Assembly: GCA_016871575.1 (NCBI GenBank)
Contig: VHCW01000031.1
Coordinates: 1-46,627, forward strand
Direction of reading: 5' to 3'
DNA from: Verrucomicrobiota bacterium
Lineage (GTDB): Bacteria > Verrucomicrobiota > Verrucomicrobiia > Palsa-1439
DNA: 46,627 nt
Made by a program: the position numbers and the translations under genes. The stretch's first letter is position 1. Each line of letters begins with the position of its first letter. The notes beneath the pieces were generated by a model. It was given only the letters and a program-made list of their open reading frames with translations, ran no database searches and was not told the DNA's origin. Shown here in pieces: positions 1 through 9,706 of the stretch.

Positions 1-204
1 GCGGTGCACTGGGTGTTGGACGTGCAAATGAATGAAGACCGCTGTCGGGTGTGTGATCGGACGGCGGCGCAGAACTTGGCAACGTTACGGGTCTTCTGCC
101 TGAACCTGCTGCGTCGGGACAAACAGCACAAGGTTGGCGTCCGCGCCAAACAAAAAGCCGCCGGCTGGTCGCCGCAATACCTCCTCTCCCTCCTCAAATT
201 CTAA
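1..204 (+). CDS. ISAs1-type transposase, C-terminal fragment (5' end outside window)
   Basis: The reading frame is open from base 1 and stops at TAA 202-204, giving 67 residues. The peptide starts AVHWVLDVQMNEDRCRV and continues AAQNLATLRVFCLNLLRRD, then KAAGWSPQYLLSLLKF. This HWxLDVxxxEDxxR...AxQNLAxLRxxxLNLLRxD pattern is the well-known C-terminus of ISAs1-family (DDE) transposases. The N-terminal DDE core would lie upstream of the window, so I cannot tell whether the element is intact. The stop is followed directly by a candidate right inverted repeat. The element abuts a restriction-modification operon, which fits a region of horizontal exchange. Confidence 0.82.
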   Translation, partial: AVHWVLDVQMNEDRCRVCDRTAAQNLATLRVFCLNLLRRDKQHKVGVRAKQKAAGWSPQYLLSLLKF

Positions 205-218
205 ATGCGTTCACCGTG
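204..218 (+). repeat. Candidate right terminal inverted repeat of the ISAs1-like element
   Basis: Immediately after the transposase stop the sequence reads AATGCGTTCACCGTG. From memory, ISAs1-family right ends often read like AATGCGTTCACCCTG just after the transposase stop, so this would be a slightly degenerate end. The left end is outside the window, so the repeat cannot be confirmed here. Confidence 0.4.
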
Positions 219-276
219 GCAACTCTGCGCTTGTTTGCGGACGGTCGCCGGCGTACAAATCAAGCTGATAACTGAT

Positions 277-300
277 CCGCCATCGTGCAAACGATGGTGG
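277..300 (+). repeat. Hairpin with GCAA tetraloop
   Basis: CCGCCATCGT (277-286), loop GCAA (287-290), ACGATGGTGG (291-300). This is a 10-bp stem with one G-T pair and a GNRA-type tetraloop. No T-tract follows, so it does not look like an intrinsic terminator. It is one of three hairpins in the gene-free stretch 205-566. Confidence 0.55.
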
Positions 301-405
301 AAAGGAGACCGATCGAACTGAACCAATAGACTAAAACCAAATTCGCGTAGCTTCGGCTGCTGTCCTTCTCGAAACTGACAATTTCACACCATGGACGGCG
401 TTGAA

Positions 406-427
406 GACGCGCCCGCAAGGGCGTGTC
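406..427 (+). repeat. Second hairpin with GCAA tetraloop
   Basis: GACGCGCCC (406-414), loop GCAA (415-418), GGGCGTGTC (419-427), with 8 of 9 positions paired. It has the same GCAA loop as the hairpin at 277-300, about 130 bp away. It lies upstream of the mod start at 567. Confidence 0.5.
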
Positions 428-462
428 TGAAAACGTTCCATGGAAGGCATGTCAGTGCCTGA

Positions 463-491
463 GAAGGGGCGTGAGTAAGTCACGCCCCTTC
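463..491 (+). terminator. Perfect 12-bp hairpin in front of mod, terminator-like
   Basis: GAAGGGGCGTGA (463-474), loop GTAAG (475-479), TCACGCCCCTTC (480-491), then GTTTTCTC. The stem is perfect and GC-rich, with a short T-run after it. Outer segments can also pair: GTGTCTGAAAACG at 423-435 is close to the reverse complement of 491-505, and TGGAAGG near 440 matches CCTTCCA near 510. Mutually exclusive pairings are therefore possible, as in an attenuator or a palindromic repeat. It could stop transcription from the transposase side or attenuate mod; neither is proven. Confidence 0.4.
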
Positions 492-566
492 GTTTTCTCA
501 GACACAAGCATCCTTCCACGGAAGCCATCCCCGACGGTCGCAGGGGCTTCGCACACAAGGAAGCCT

Positions 567-3179
567 ATGTCAGTCGGAAACCGCGAGCAGAAGTTTTTCA
601 ATGCACTCCGCGATGTATTCGTGGGGGCAAAAGTCCAGGGCGAGTCTGGTTACATCAACCTGATGCGCATCAAGTCCCGCTACTACGAGAAGGGCGTGTT
701 CCCGGAGTTGTCGAAGGACATCAACGCCGCGCTGAAGCCGTTCCCGCAGTTCCGCGAGGAGTTGTTCGACAAGCTCTACACATTCTTCAGCCGGTACTTC
801 AGCGAAAGCGGCTCGATCTACTTCCGGTACACCCCGCTGCACCAGAACGTCTATGAGAAGGTCTATACCGACGACAAGGACGTGATGCTGTTCTGGAAGA
901 CGCACATGCTGTACTACGTCAAGACCGACCGGCTGTTCCAGAACCTCGACGTGGAGTTGGACGGTCAGAAGTTCTTCTTCGACGTGTCCGGCTTGGAGCA
1001 CAAGAAGGCCAACGAAAAACGCGAGTTGATCTACGCCTTCAAGGAGAAACGCAAAGACGGCGTGCTGGCGTTCACCGTCGCCTACTCCGAGCGCGGTCGG
1101 AAAACCAAGACGACCGACATCCTGCGGGCGCTGCGGCAGGCGGGCGCAAACGTCGGTGAGGAATTGTTGGAACGGGCGTTCCGCGTGTTCGAACGGCAGA
1201 GTGAAGTGGACTACTTCATCAACAAAAACGCCAAGGCGTTTCTGGAGGAGCAGTTCAAGTTGTGGCTGTACCAGTACGAGTTCGAGGGCGAAACCCAATG
1301 GGACGAGAAGCGCATCCGGCAACTGCAAGCCCTCAAGGACATCGCGTTCAAGATCATCGCCTTCATCAGTCAGTTCGAGGACGAGTTGGTTAAAATCTGG
1401 AACAAGCCGAAGTTTGTGCTCAACTCCAACTACGTCATCACGCTGGATCGCATTGCCGGCGAGGATGGCGGCATGGCGGTCGTGGAAAAACTACTGGGGC
1501 ATCCCGGCTTCAAAGCGCAGGTCGAGGAATGGCGCGAGTTGGGCATCGTCAACGGTTCGTTCAAGAAAGCCGACGTGCTGGTGAAAGACGGCAAGGGCAA
1601 ACGGCTGGCCGACGACTGGCAACACTTGCCGGTGGACACGAAGCATTTCAAGGACGTCGAGTTGGAAATCCTCGGCCTGTTCGACAACCTCGATGCGGAG
1701 TTGGATGGCCGGCTTATCAAGAGTGATAACTACCAAGCCCTCAACACCATCCTGCCGAAGTTTCGTGAGCGGGTGAAGTGTGTCCACATTGATCCTCCCT
1801 ACAATACCGAGACGAGCGGCTTTCTTTATGTGAACGCCTTCCAGCATTCGTCTTGGGTGACTATGATGGAAAACCGCATAGCGCTGAGTCTTGAACTGAT
1901 GTCGCACGGCGGGTCTTTCCTTTGCCACATTGACGAAAACGAATACGAACGTCTCCATCTGCTATGTGAACAACTGGGCATTCCTAATGCGGGAACAGTC
2001 GTTTGGGATAAGAGAAATCCGATGAACGCAGGCCAAGGCGTTGCCAATCAACATGAATACATTGTCTGGCGGTCGCGACAAGAAACCCCTATCTACCTCA
2101 GCAATGACAGCATCCTTGAGATACTGGATGCGGCTGAGAGAATTATCAAGAAACACCGTGGCATTACTGAAGAAGCAAGACGTGAATATGCAGAATGGGT
2201 AAACAGTAACGAGACGTTGACCGGGGGTGAGAAGTCGTATCGCTACTTGGATGACCAAGGACGCATCTATCAGAGCGTCAGCCTGAGGGCGCCGGAGCCG
2301 CGCACAGATCGTAAATTCTTCATCCCGCTCAAACACCCAATTACGAAGAAGCCTTGCCCAGTCCCGCCAAACGGCTTTTCACGAACTCCTGAAACGCTTC
2401 TCGCCATGGTTCAAAGAGGCGAAATTATCTTCGGAGAAGACGAAACCACACAACCACGGCAGAAGGTGTTTCTTACCGCTGAGTCTCGGCGGCAAGTAGC
2501 GTCGGTGATTCAAGATGCTCGAAAGGGCAAGGCTGATCTCGATCCATTGGGTTTAGACTTCCCTTATTGTCATCCCGTCTCCCTCTACCAACTTCTGGTT
2601 GGGGCAGTAGTTAAATCGCAAGGTGGTTTGGCCCTCGACTTTTTCAGCGGTTCAGGCACGACTGCTCACGCGGTTGTTAATCTGAACCGATCCGATGGTG
2701 GCACGCGCAAGTACATCTTGGTTGAAATGGCGGATTATCTCCACACCACCATTCTACCGCGCATCAAGAAGATCGTCTTTTCCGACAAGTGGAGTGATGG
2801 ACGGATACAGGACGGCGGGAAAGGTATCAGTCACTTCGTGAAGTATTACCGGTTGGAACAGTACGAAGACGCCCTGCGCCGCGTGAAGTACGACGATGCC
2901 GACTTGTTCAGCGATCCGAGCAAGGACGCCTACAACCAGTACGTTTTCCTGCGCGATCTGAAGATGCTGCAAGCGCTGGAAGTGGACACCAAGAAGAACA
3001 AGGTCAAGGTGGACCTGAGCAAGTTGTACGATGGCGTTGACGTGGCGGAAACGCTGTCGAATCTCACCGGCAAGTGGATCAAGCGCGTCACGGCGGACGA
3101 GGTCGAATTTGCCGACGGCGAGAAGGTTGACCTGAAGAATCTCGATTACCGGCTAATCAAGCCGTTGATCTGGTGGTGA
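567..3179 (+). CDS. mod: Type III restriction-modification system, Mod (adenine-N6 DNA methyltransferase) subunit
   Basis: 870 aa. It would transfer a methyl group from S-adenosylmethionine to adenine in a short non-palindromic site and supply target recognition to the Mod-Res complex. The catalytic motif IV is DPPYN (D409-P-P-Y412) and the AdoMet-binding motif is FFSGSGTT (692-699). Motif IV before motif I is the beta-class order typical of type III Mod proteins. The roughly 400-residue region before DPPY is longer than in classical Mod proteins (about 550-700 aa in all) and I do not recognise it. The ATG at 567 is chosen because AAGGA lies about 5 nt upstream and the protein then begins MSVGNREQKFF; an earlier GTG (423) would add 48 unlikely residues through inverted repeats. 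The stop is 3 nt before res, so the two genes are probably co-translated. Confidence 0.88.
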   Translation: MSVGNREQKFFNALRDVFVGAKVQGESGYINLMRIKSRYYEKGVFPELSKDINAALKPFPQFREELFDKLYTFFSRYFSESGSIYFRYTPLHQNVYEKVYTDDKDVMLFWKTHMLYYVKTDRLFQNLDVELDGQKFFFDVSGLEHKKANEKRELIYAFKEKRKDGVLAFTVAYSERGRKTKTTDILRALRQAGANVGEELLERAFRVFERQSEVDYFINKNAKAFLEEQFKLWLYQYEFEGETQWDEKRIRQLQALKDIAFKIIAFISQFEDELVKIWNKPKFVLNSNYVITLDRIAGEDGGMAVVEKLLGHPGFKAQVEEWRELGIVNGSFKKADVLVKDGKGKRLADDWQHLPVDTKHFKDVELEILGLFDNLDAELDGRLIKSDNYQALNTILPKFRERVKCVHIDPPYNTETSGFLYVNAFQHSSWVTMMENRIALSLELMSHGGSFLCHIDENEYERLHLLCEQLGIPNAGTVVWDKRNPMNAGQGVANQHEYIVWRSRQETPIYLSNDSILEILDAAERIIKKHRGITEEARREYAEWVNSNETLTGGEKSYRYLDDQGRIYQSVSLRAPEPRTDRKFFIPLKHPITKKPCPVPPNGFSRTPETLLAMVQRGEIIFGEDETTQPRQKVFLTAESRRQVASVIQDARKGKADLDPLGLDFPYCHPVSLYQLLVGAVVKSQGGLALDFFSGSGTTAHAVVNLNRSDGGTRKYILVEMADYLHTTILPRIKKIVFSDKWSDGRIQDGGKGISHFVKYYRLEQYEDALRRVKYDDADLFSDPSKDAYNQYVFLRDLKMLQALEVDTKKNKVKVDLSKLYDGVDVAETLSNLTGKWIKRVTADEVEFADGEKVDLKNLDYRLIKPLIWW

Positions 3180-3182
3180 GCC

Positions 3183-6173
3183 ATGCCCCGCGTTTTACTA
3201 CAGGAAATGTTAGAGTATGTCCGCGCGGAGAACCTGCCGGCCAACTGGAGCGGGTTCGACTTGGAGAAATTCGCCCGCGACAAGTCGCTGTGGGATTATC
3301 AACAGGAAGCCGTCGCAAACGCGATCAAGGTGTTGTGGCGCCATTACGAGGACGGCACGGACTACCGGCAATACGAGAAGACGGAGGTCAACGGGCAGCG
3401 GCGGCAGAAGTTGCACGAGTGGTACCGGAACAACGGGCTTGTGGATGATCTCGACCTTGAATTGAGCAGCCGGTTGGCGGCGTTGCTGGGCGATTACTAT
3501 CCGGTCGGCGCGGATGGCAAGCTGGCGTTCGAGCATTACCTGAATCGCGCCTGTTTCTGGATGGCGACCGGCAGCGGCAAGACGCTGGTGATTGTTAAGT
3601 TGATCGAGGTCTTGCGGGAGTTGATCCGGCGCGGCGAGATACCGGCCAACGACATTCTGGTGCTGACACACCGTGACGATTTGATCGAACAACTCAAACG
3701 GCATGTGGACGAGTTCAACGCCGCGCACAGTGAGTTACACATCCATCTGCGGGAATTGCGCGACTACGCCACCGTGAAACGGGAAAACCCGTCGCTGTTC
3801 AAGGAGCGAGAGTTGACGGTGTTCTACTACCGGTCGGACAACCTCAGCGACGAGCAAAAGGAGAAGATCGTTGATTTCCGCAACTACGACGACACCGGCA
3901 AGTGGTACGTCCTGCTCGACGAGGCGCACAAAGGCGACAAGGAAGATTCCAAACGGCAACACCTTTATGCCGTGCTCTCCCGCAACGGTTTTCTGTTCAA
4001 TTTCTCCGCCACGTTTACCGACGTGCGGGATTTAACGACCACAGCGTACAACTTTAACCTGCGGGAGTTCATCAAGGCGGGGTACGGCAAGCATCTGGCG
4101 ATTTTGGAGCAGGAGTTGCGGGCTTTCCGTGATGAAGAGGACTACAACAACGAGGAAAAGCAGAAGATCGTGCTGAAGTCGTTGATCCTGCTGGCCTACG
4201 CCCGGAAGTTCGCCGACCAAGTACAGCGCATCAACGCGCAGACCTATCACCGACCACTGCTGCTTACGCTGGTTAACTCGGTAAACACGGAAGACGCAGA
4301 CTTGAAGCTGTTCTTCCGAGAGTTGGAACGCATAGGCAAGGGAGGTGTGGGCAAGCGCATCTGGAATCAGGCCAAAGCTGAGCTATGGGAGGAGTTGAAA
4401 GAGCGGCCAGCGTTTGTGTTTGAGGAGAACCAACCGGTACTTGTGGACGAAACCGTTTTCCGTGCGCTATCGCAAGAAGACGTGTTGCGGCGTGTTTTCA
4501 ACGCAAGCCGACCGGGAGACATCGAAATCATGGTCCGCCCGTCCAACCGTCAAGAATGTGCGTTCAAGCTGAAAACCAGCGACCGGCCATTTGCATTGAT
4601 CAAGATCGGCGACATTACCGGCTGGCTGAAAGACGAGCTTGCCGGCTACGAAGTCAACGAACGGTTTGAGGACGAAACGTACTTTGAGGGACTGAACGGC
4701 GAGGAATCCGAGATCAACATCCTCATGGGGTCGCGGAGTTTCTACGAAGGCTGGGACTCGAATCGCCCGAACGTCATCAACTTCATCAACATCGGCACCG
4801 GCACCGACGCCAAGAAGTTTATCCTCCAATCGGTAGGGCGTGGTGTGCGCATCCAGCCGGTAAAAGGGAAGCGCAAACGGCTCTTGGCGCTCTACAACGC
4901 CGTGCCCCGCGAAGTGGACGAGGAATTGTTCGAGCAAGTACGAGACAAAGTGCAGCCGCTGGAAACGCTGTTCATCTTCGGCACGAACCGCACGGCGTTG
5001 AAGACGGTCATTGAGCATCTCGACCGGGAAGGGGGCAAAGGCGAGGAGCATCAATTGTCGTTATTCGTCAACGAAGAAGCCAAGAAGCACAAGTTACTGA
5101 TTCCCGTTTACCGAGAAGCCGCACAGCCATTGGCCGCCAGTCGAGACATGGCGAAGTTCGAGGTAGCGAGGGACGACTTGGCTCTGCTTCAGCGATACAC
5201 GCAATATCTGGACGATGACCGCGTGATGCTGGCGTGGCATGAAACGCAGCCGGACCGGATCGCCGTCCTGCGTCAAAGCGCCAAGAAGCCCGGTGACTAC
5301 TACACCACCGACGGGAAGCGTCTCGGCAATGCGCCAATGTTAGTTGACCGCATCCTCAACTACTTCGACCAAAAACCGCAGGAGTTCGACAAGCTGAAGC
5401 CAGTCGAGAATGAAATCCGTCACTTCGAGCAGGTGCGCGTGGAATTGAAAGACATCACCGAGCTACAAGGCAAGATTGAGCAGGCGCGACAGTACCCCGA
5501 ACGAAAAGCCAAATTGGAAGCGGAACTGGCCAAGATGAGCGCAGAGGCACAGCAAGCTGTCCGTGATATGCTCGTGCGAGAAGCCGCCGCGACCTACGAA
5601 CACGACGGCAAGAAGATTCGAATCCGGCATGTTGCCAATCACTACTACATCCCGATGGTTCTTTCGTACATCCCGATGGTTCTTTCGGGTAAGAATGAGC
5701 GAGTCGCGTACATCAAGCACATCGTCCAAGAGCCGAGCGAAGTGAAGTTCTTGAATAAGCTGGAGGAATACCTCGCCCAACCCGGTAACCAGTTCGCTAG
5801 GTTTGACTGGTGGATGTTCAGCAAGTTGGATGAAACGCTCGACGATGTTTACATCCCGTATTACGATCCGACGCGAAACAAGGCAGACGCCCGTTTCAAT
5901 CCCGACTTCATCTTCTGGCTGCAGAAGGGAAACGATTACTACATCGTTTTTGTTGACCCCAAAGGCACAGAACACACCGCCGGCCTCCGCAAGCTTGACG
6001 GTTACCGGCGGGTGTTCGAGGAGAAGGGCAAGCCCAAGCAAATCCTGCACGGCAAAGCGCAAGTTCGCATTCACGCGTTCTTGTACACCGACCACCTCGC
6101 TCAAGTCCCGGCCGACTACCGCCGCCACTGGTTCGACCGAGTAGATAGTTTCTTGGAGTTGATAGATGGATGA
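3183..6173 (+). CDS. res: Type III restriction-modification system, Res (ATP-dependent helicase/endonuclease) subunit
   Basis: 996 aa. Res subunits use ATP to communicate along DNA from unmethylated sites recognised by Mod and then cleave. The SF2 motifs are clear: Walker A ATGSGKT (128-134), DEAH box (D246-E-A-H249) and a motif VI QSVGRGVRIQP. Near the C-terminus a PD-(D/E)xK nuclease core is visible: P907-D908 followed by V-D925-P-K927. Length matches the family (900-1000 aa). The start ATG lies 3 nt after the mod stop without a strong ribosome site of its own, so translational coupling is likely. An exact 21-bp tandem duplication (5646-5687) repeats YIPMVLS at residues 822-835, shortly before the nuclease domain. 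All catalytic motifs look intact. Confidence 0.9.
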   Translation: MPRVLLQEMLEYVRAENLPANWSGFDLEKFARDKSLWDYQQEAVANAIKVLWRHYEDGTDYRQYEKTEVNGQRRQKLHEWYRNNGLVDDLDLELSSRLAALLGDYYPVGADGKLAFEHYLNRACFWMATGSGKTLVIVKLIEVLRELIRRGEIPANDILVLTHRDDLIEQLKRHVDEFNAAHSELHIHLRELRDYATVKRENPSLFKERELTVFYYRSDNLSDEQKEKIVDFRNYDDTGKWYVLLDEAHKGDKEDSKRQHLYAVLSRNGFLFNFSATFTDVRDLTTTAYNFNLREFIKAGYGKHLAILEQELRAFRDEEDYNNEEKQKIVLKSLILLAYARKFADQVQRINAQTYHRPLLLTLVNSVNTEDADLKLFFRELERIGKGGVGKRIWNQAKAELWEELKERPAFVFEENQPVLVDETVFRALSQEDVLRRVFNASRPGDIEIMVRPSNRQECAFKLKTSDRPFALIKIGDITGWLKDELAGYEVNERFEDETYFEGLNGEESEINILMGSRSFYEGWDSNRPNVINFINIGTGTDAKKFILQSVGRGVRIQPVKGKRKRLLALYNAVPREVDEELFEQVRDKVQPLETLFIFGTNRTALKTVIEHLDREGGKGEEHQLSLFVNEEAKKHKLLIPVYREAAQPLAASRDMAKFEVARDDLALLQRYTQYLDDDRVMLAWHETQPDRIAVLRQSAKKPGDYYTTDGKRLGNAPMLVDRILNYFDQKPQEFDKLKPVENEIRHFEQVRVELKDITELQGKIEQARQYPERKAKLEAELAKMSAEAQQAVRDMLVREAAATYEHDGKKIRIRHVANHYYIPMVLSYIPMVLSGKNERVAYIKHIVQEPSEVKFLNKLEEYLAQPGNQFARFDWWMFSKLDETLDDVYIPYYDPTRNKADARFNPDFIFWLQKGNDYYIVFVDPKGTEHTAGLRKLDGYRRVFEEKGKPKQILHGKAQVRIHAFLYTDHLAQVPADYRRHWFDRVDSFLELIDG
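5646..5687 (+). repeat. Exact 21-bp tandem duplication inside res
   Basis: Positions 5646-5666 and 5667-5687 are identical. The duplication adds exactly seven codons, so the frame continues and the protein reads YIPMVLS twice (residues 822-828 and 829-835). The lack of any divergence between copies suggests a recent slippage event. Confidence 0.95.
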
Positions 6174-6188
6174 CCTGCCGGGGCACGG

Positions 6189-6207
6189 ACGGCTGGGCCA
6201 GCCGTTT
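6189..6207 (+). terminator. Possible weak terminator after res
   Basis: ACGGCTG, 3-nt loop GGC, CAGCCGT, then TT, starting 16 bases after the res stop. The 7-bp GC-rich stem is in the right place, but the T-run is very short. Confidence 0.3.
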
Positions 6208-6273
6208 GCGGAGAACCGCGTTTGGCGAGGACGCCGTTTGCCATATACGACAATGGCGTCTCATCGGATTCGG

Positions 6274-6469
6274 CTCCGCAAGCTAGTGCCCTGTCAAACG
6301 ACATTCAATGGGTAGTTTGTAGTAAGCCACGCAGCGAAGCGGAGTGGCGTTGCGGAAGATCGTCGCCGCCCAACGACCGCACTCCGTCTCGAAACGGCAC
6401 GGGACTGCGTGCGTTACTACAAACGCAACCTTCCATTCAAGTTTGACGGATGACTAGCCTCCGCAAGCT
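6274..6469. mobile_element. MITE-like inverted-repeat element with flanking 11-bp direct repeats
   Basis: An imperfect long palindrome runs from CTAG at 6283 to CTAG at 6457 (175 bp). Left end 6283-6325 and the reverse complement of 6414-6457 share CTAGT, GTCAAAC and GTTTGTAGTAA in order, with small gaps between. Inner segments also pair (CGGAGTG near 6340 with CACTCCG near 6380). The direct repeat CTCCGCAAGCT occurs at 6274-6284 and 6459-6469, on either side, as expected for a target-site duplication. There is no coding capacity, so movement would need a transposase in trans. The parent element is not recognised. Confidence 0.6.
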
Positions 6470-6716
6470 CGGCTCTGCCTTTGCCCTACTTTGCGTCCCT
6501 TTGCGGCCAACCGTTTCGTGTGCTTCGTGCCCGCCACGGCGGATAAATGTTTCGTGGTGAAATTCGTCCCGCAGCCACTTCTGCCGGGGGAGTTGTTGGC
6601 GGAGGGATTGGAGGGTAGATGTGGCGGCCGGCTATGACGTAGTTGCTCGACTTGGACCGCCGCATCGCCAAACTGTCCAAGCCATGAATGCAACACTGAT
6701 CCTTGCAAATTGAGCG

Positions 6717-7970
6717 ATGCCCGCTCAAAATGCACATACGATGAACGCTTCCCCCTCCAAATCCCGCTGGTTCAATCGCACGGTGCTCGGCGCGGGATTC
6801 ACCAGCGCGCTGGGCGATTTCTGCTATGAAACGACGACCGTGATTCTGCCGGGGTTTCTCGCGGTGCTCGGTGTCCCAGCCGCGCTGCTCGGACTCATTG
6901 AGGGGATTGCCGATGCCGTGGCCAGTTTCACCAAGATGGTTGCCGGCTATGTCGCGGACAAATTCGGCCATCGCAAACTGCTGGTCTTGGCCGGATACGC
7001 ATTGACGCCCATCGGCCAGGCGGGGATCGCTTTTGCGGCCGGGTGGCCGCTCATTCTTACCGGGCGGTTGATCTCCTGGTTTGGCAAAGGACTGCGCGGG
7101 CCGTTGCGCAACGCGATTGTGGCGCAAGCGGTGACGCCCGAAACGCGCGGTCGCGCCTTTGGTTTTCATCGCGCGATGGATACCTTGGGCGCAGTCGTGG
7201 GTCCGTCGCTGGGCGTGTTGTTGTTGGGCTGGTCGCAAACTTTCGGATGGGCCGATGCGTCCGGGCCGTTTCGATTGGTGCTATGGTTGAGCGTGATTCC
7301 GGGCGCGTTGGCCGTGTTGTCATTTTTGGTGCTCGTGCAAGACCCGGAACATTCCCCGAACCCGGCGTTGAAATTCTGGGCCGGCTTGCGGGGGTTGCCG
7401 CCGCGCTTCAAACGTTACCTGGCAGCAGTGGGCATTTTCGGCGCGGGCGACTTTTCCCACAGCCTGCTGATTCTGGCGGCGACGCAATTGTTGACCGGCT
7501 CGCTCGGCGTGGTGAAGGCCGCACAGGTGGCGGGTCTGCTTTACGTTGGGCGCAACATCATACAGGTCGTGCTGTCGCATCCAGTGGGTGTATTGGCGGA
7601 CCGGTTTGGCGCGCAGATCGTCCTGCGATTCGGCTATGGATTCGGGGCGTTGACGGCGGCCTTGGTAGTCGTGGCGTTCGTCGTGGACGCGGGTATCCCG
7701 CTGTTGGCCGGGATTTTCATCGTGGCGGGGGTTTACATGGCCGCGCAAGAAGCGTTGGAGCCGACGGTGACGGCGGAACTCGTGCCCACCGACGCACGGG
7801 GCATGGGCTTTGGCGCGCTCGGCACGGTGAATGGCGTGACCAAGTTTATTTCCAGCGGCCTCGTGGGATTGTTGTGGACGGCGGTTTCGCCGGTCGTGGG
7901 CTTCGGTTTCGCCGCCACGGTCATGGCCATCGGAACTCTCGCTTTGGCCAGACACAACGACAGCCGCTGA
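6717..7970 (+). CDS. Major facilitator superfamily (MFS) transporter
   Basis: 417 aa, about 12 hydrophobic segments and almost no soluble domain, so an inner-membrane secondary transporter. The first segments read FTSALGDFCYETTTVILPGFLAVLG and LIEGIADAVASFTKMVAGYVADKFGHRKLL. The stretch GYVADKFGHRK matches the MFS loop 2-3 motif (GxxxDRxGRR-like), and RAFGFHRAMDTLGAVVGP resembles the loop and helix that follow. Substrate cannot be told from sequence. Two starts are possible, ATG 6717 and ATG 6741 (MNASPSKSRW); neither has a good ribosome site, so 6741 is equally plausible. It appears to be monocistronic, with the eno promoter downstream. Confidence 0.8.
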   Translation: MPAQNAHTMNASPSKSRWFNRTVLGAGFTSALGDFCYETTTVILPGFLAVLGVPAALLGLIEGIADAVASFTKMVAGYVADKFGHRKLLVLAGYALTPIGQAGIAFAAGWPLILTGRLISWFGKGLRGPLRNAIVAQAVTPETRGRAFGFHRAMDTLGAVVGPSLGVLLLGWSQTFGWADASGPFRLVLWLSVIPGALAVLSFLVLVQDPEHSPNPALKFWAGLRGLPPRFKRYLAAVGIFGAGDFSHSLLILAATQLLTGSLGVVKAAQVAGLLYVGRNIIQVVLSHPVGVLADRFGAQIVLRFGYGFGALTAALVVVAFVVDAGIPLLAGIFIVAGVYMAAQEALEPTVTAELVPTDARGMGFGALGTVNGVTKFISSGLVGLLWTAVSPVVGFGFAATVMAIGTLALARHNDSR

Positions 7971-8048
7971 ACGCCACGCCCCATGGTCGTCGCGCGACTG
8001 CTGATCTTCTCCACAGCCCTTGCGGTTCGCGGTACATCCGCTAAATAG

Positions 8049-9380
<1,332 letters not shown>

Positions 9381-9389
9381 GGTGTCCCG

Positions 9390-9701
9390 ATGAAGGTGCG
9401 CGCGTTCTGGCTGTGGGTGCAATCGCTGGGATTCTGGGTGTTCCTGGCGATTGTGGCAGCCGGGGCCGTGGCATTGTTCATCCCGCTCTGGCACCGGCAG
9501 CACACGCTTCAGGTGGAGAACCGCCGGCTCGAAGCCGAGGTCGGGCGGCTGGAGGCCATCGAGAAACAGTACCGAAGCGAGATCGAGGCGTTGAAGACGG
9601 ACCCGACCTATCTCGAACGCGTCGCGAGGGAGAAACTCAACCTCGTGAAGACGAACGAGACCGTCTTTCAGTTCCCGAGCAACGCCGTGTCGCGCCGGTG
9701 A
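9390..9701 (+). CDS. FtsB/DivIC-like septum formation protein
   Basis: 103 aa. A short N-terminal cytoplasmic stretch is followed by one transmembrane segment (about residues 12-32, FWVFLAIVAAGAVALFIPLW). A coiled coil then covers residues 36-70 (QVENRRLEAEVGRLEAIEKQYRSEI), and the tail LERVAREKLNLVKTNETVF matches the DivIC/FtsB family. These proteins bridge FtsL and FtsQ in the divisome. The position directly behind eno is a recurrent arrangement for ftsB-type genes. The AAGGTG around 9379-9384 gives a reasonable ribosome site. The paralog distinction FtsB versus DivIC cannot be made by eye. Confidence 0.82.
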   Translation: MKVRAFWLWVQSLGFWVFLAIVAAGAVALFIPLWHRQHTLQVENRRLEAEVGRLEAIEKQYRSEIEALKTDPTYLERVAREKLNLVKTNETVFQFPSNAVSRR

Positions 9702-9706
9702 CCGTC

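Larger units (their letters stand above)
205..566. other. Gene-free, hairpin-rich stretch between transposase and mod
   Basis: No convincing coding sequence. The mod frame stays open back to 423, but codons 423-566 lie inside inverted repeats and show no domain, while the ATG at 567 has a ribosome site. The stretch contains the probable IS end and three hairpins (277-300, 406-427, 463-491). It may hold the mod promoter or a structured leader. I could not identify a known RNA family. Confidence 0.45.
6174..6716. other. Gene-free stretch between res and the MFS transporter
   Basis: It holds the weak hairpin after res and the MITE-like element (6274-6469). The remainder (6470-6716) contains only short, unconvincing frames and no protein motif I recognise. 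No clear promoter for the MFS gene was found. Confidence 0.6.

Noticed and set aside
6222-6446. 74-codon frame after res
   Set aside because: It spans the MITE-like inverted repeats, has no ribosome site and shows no protein similarity.
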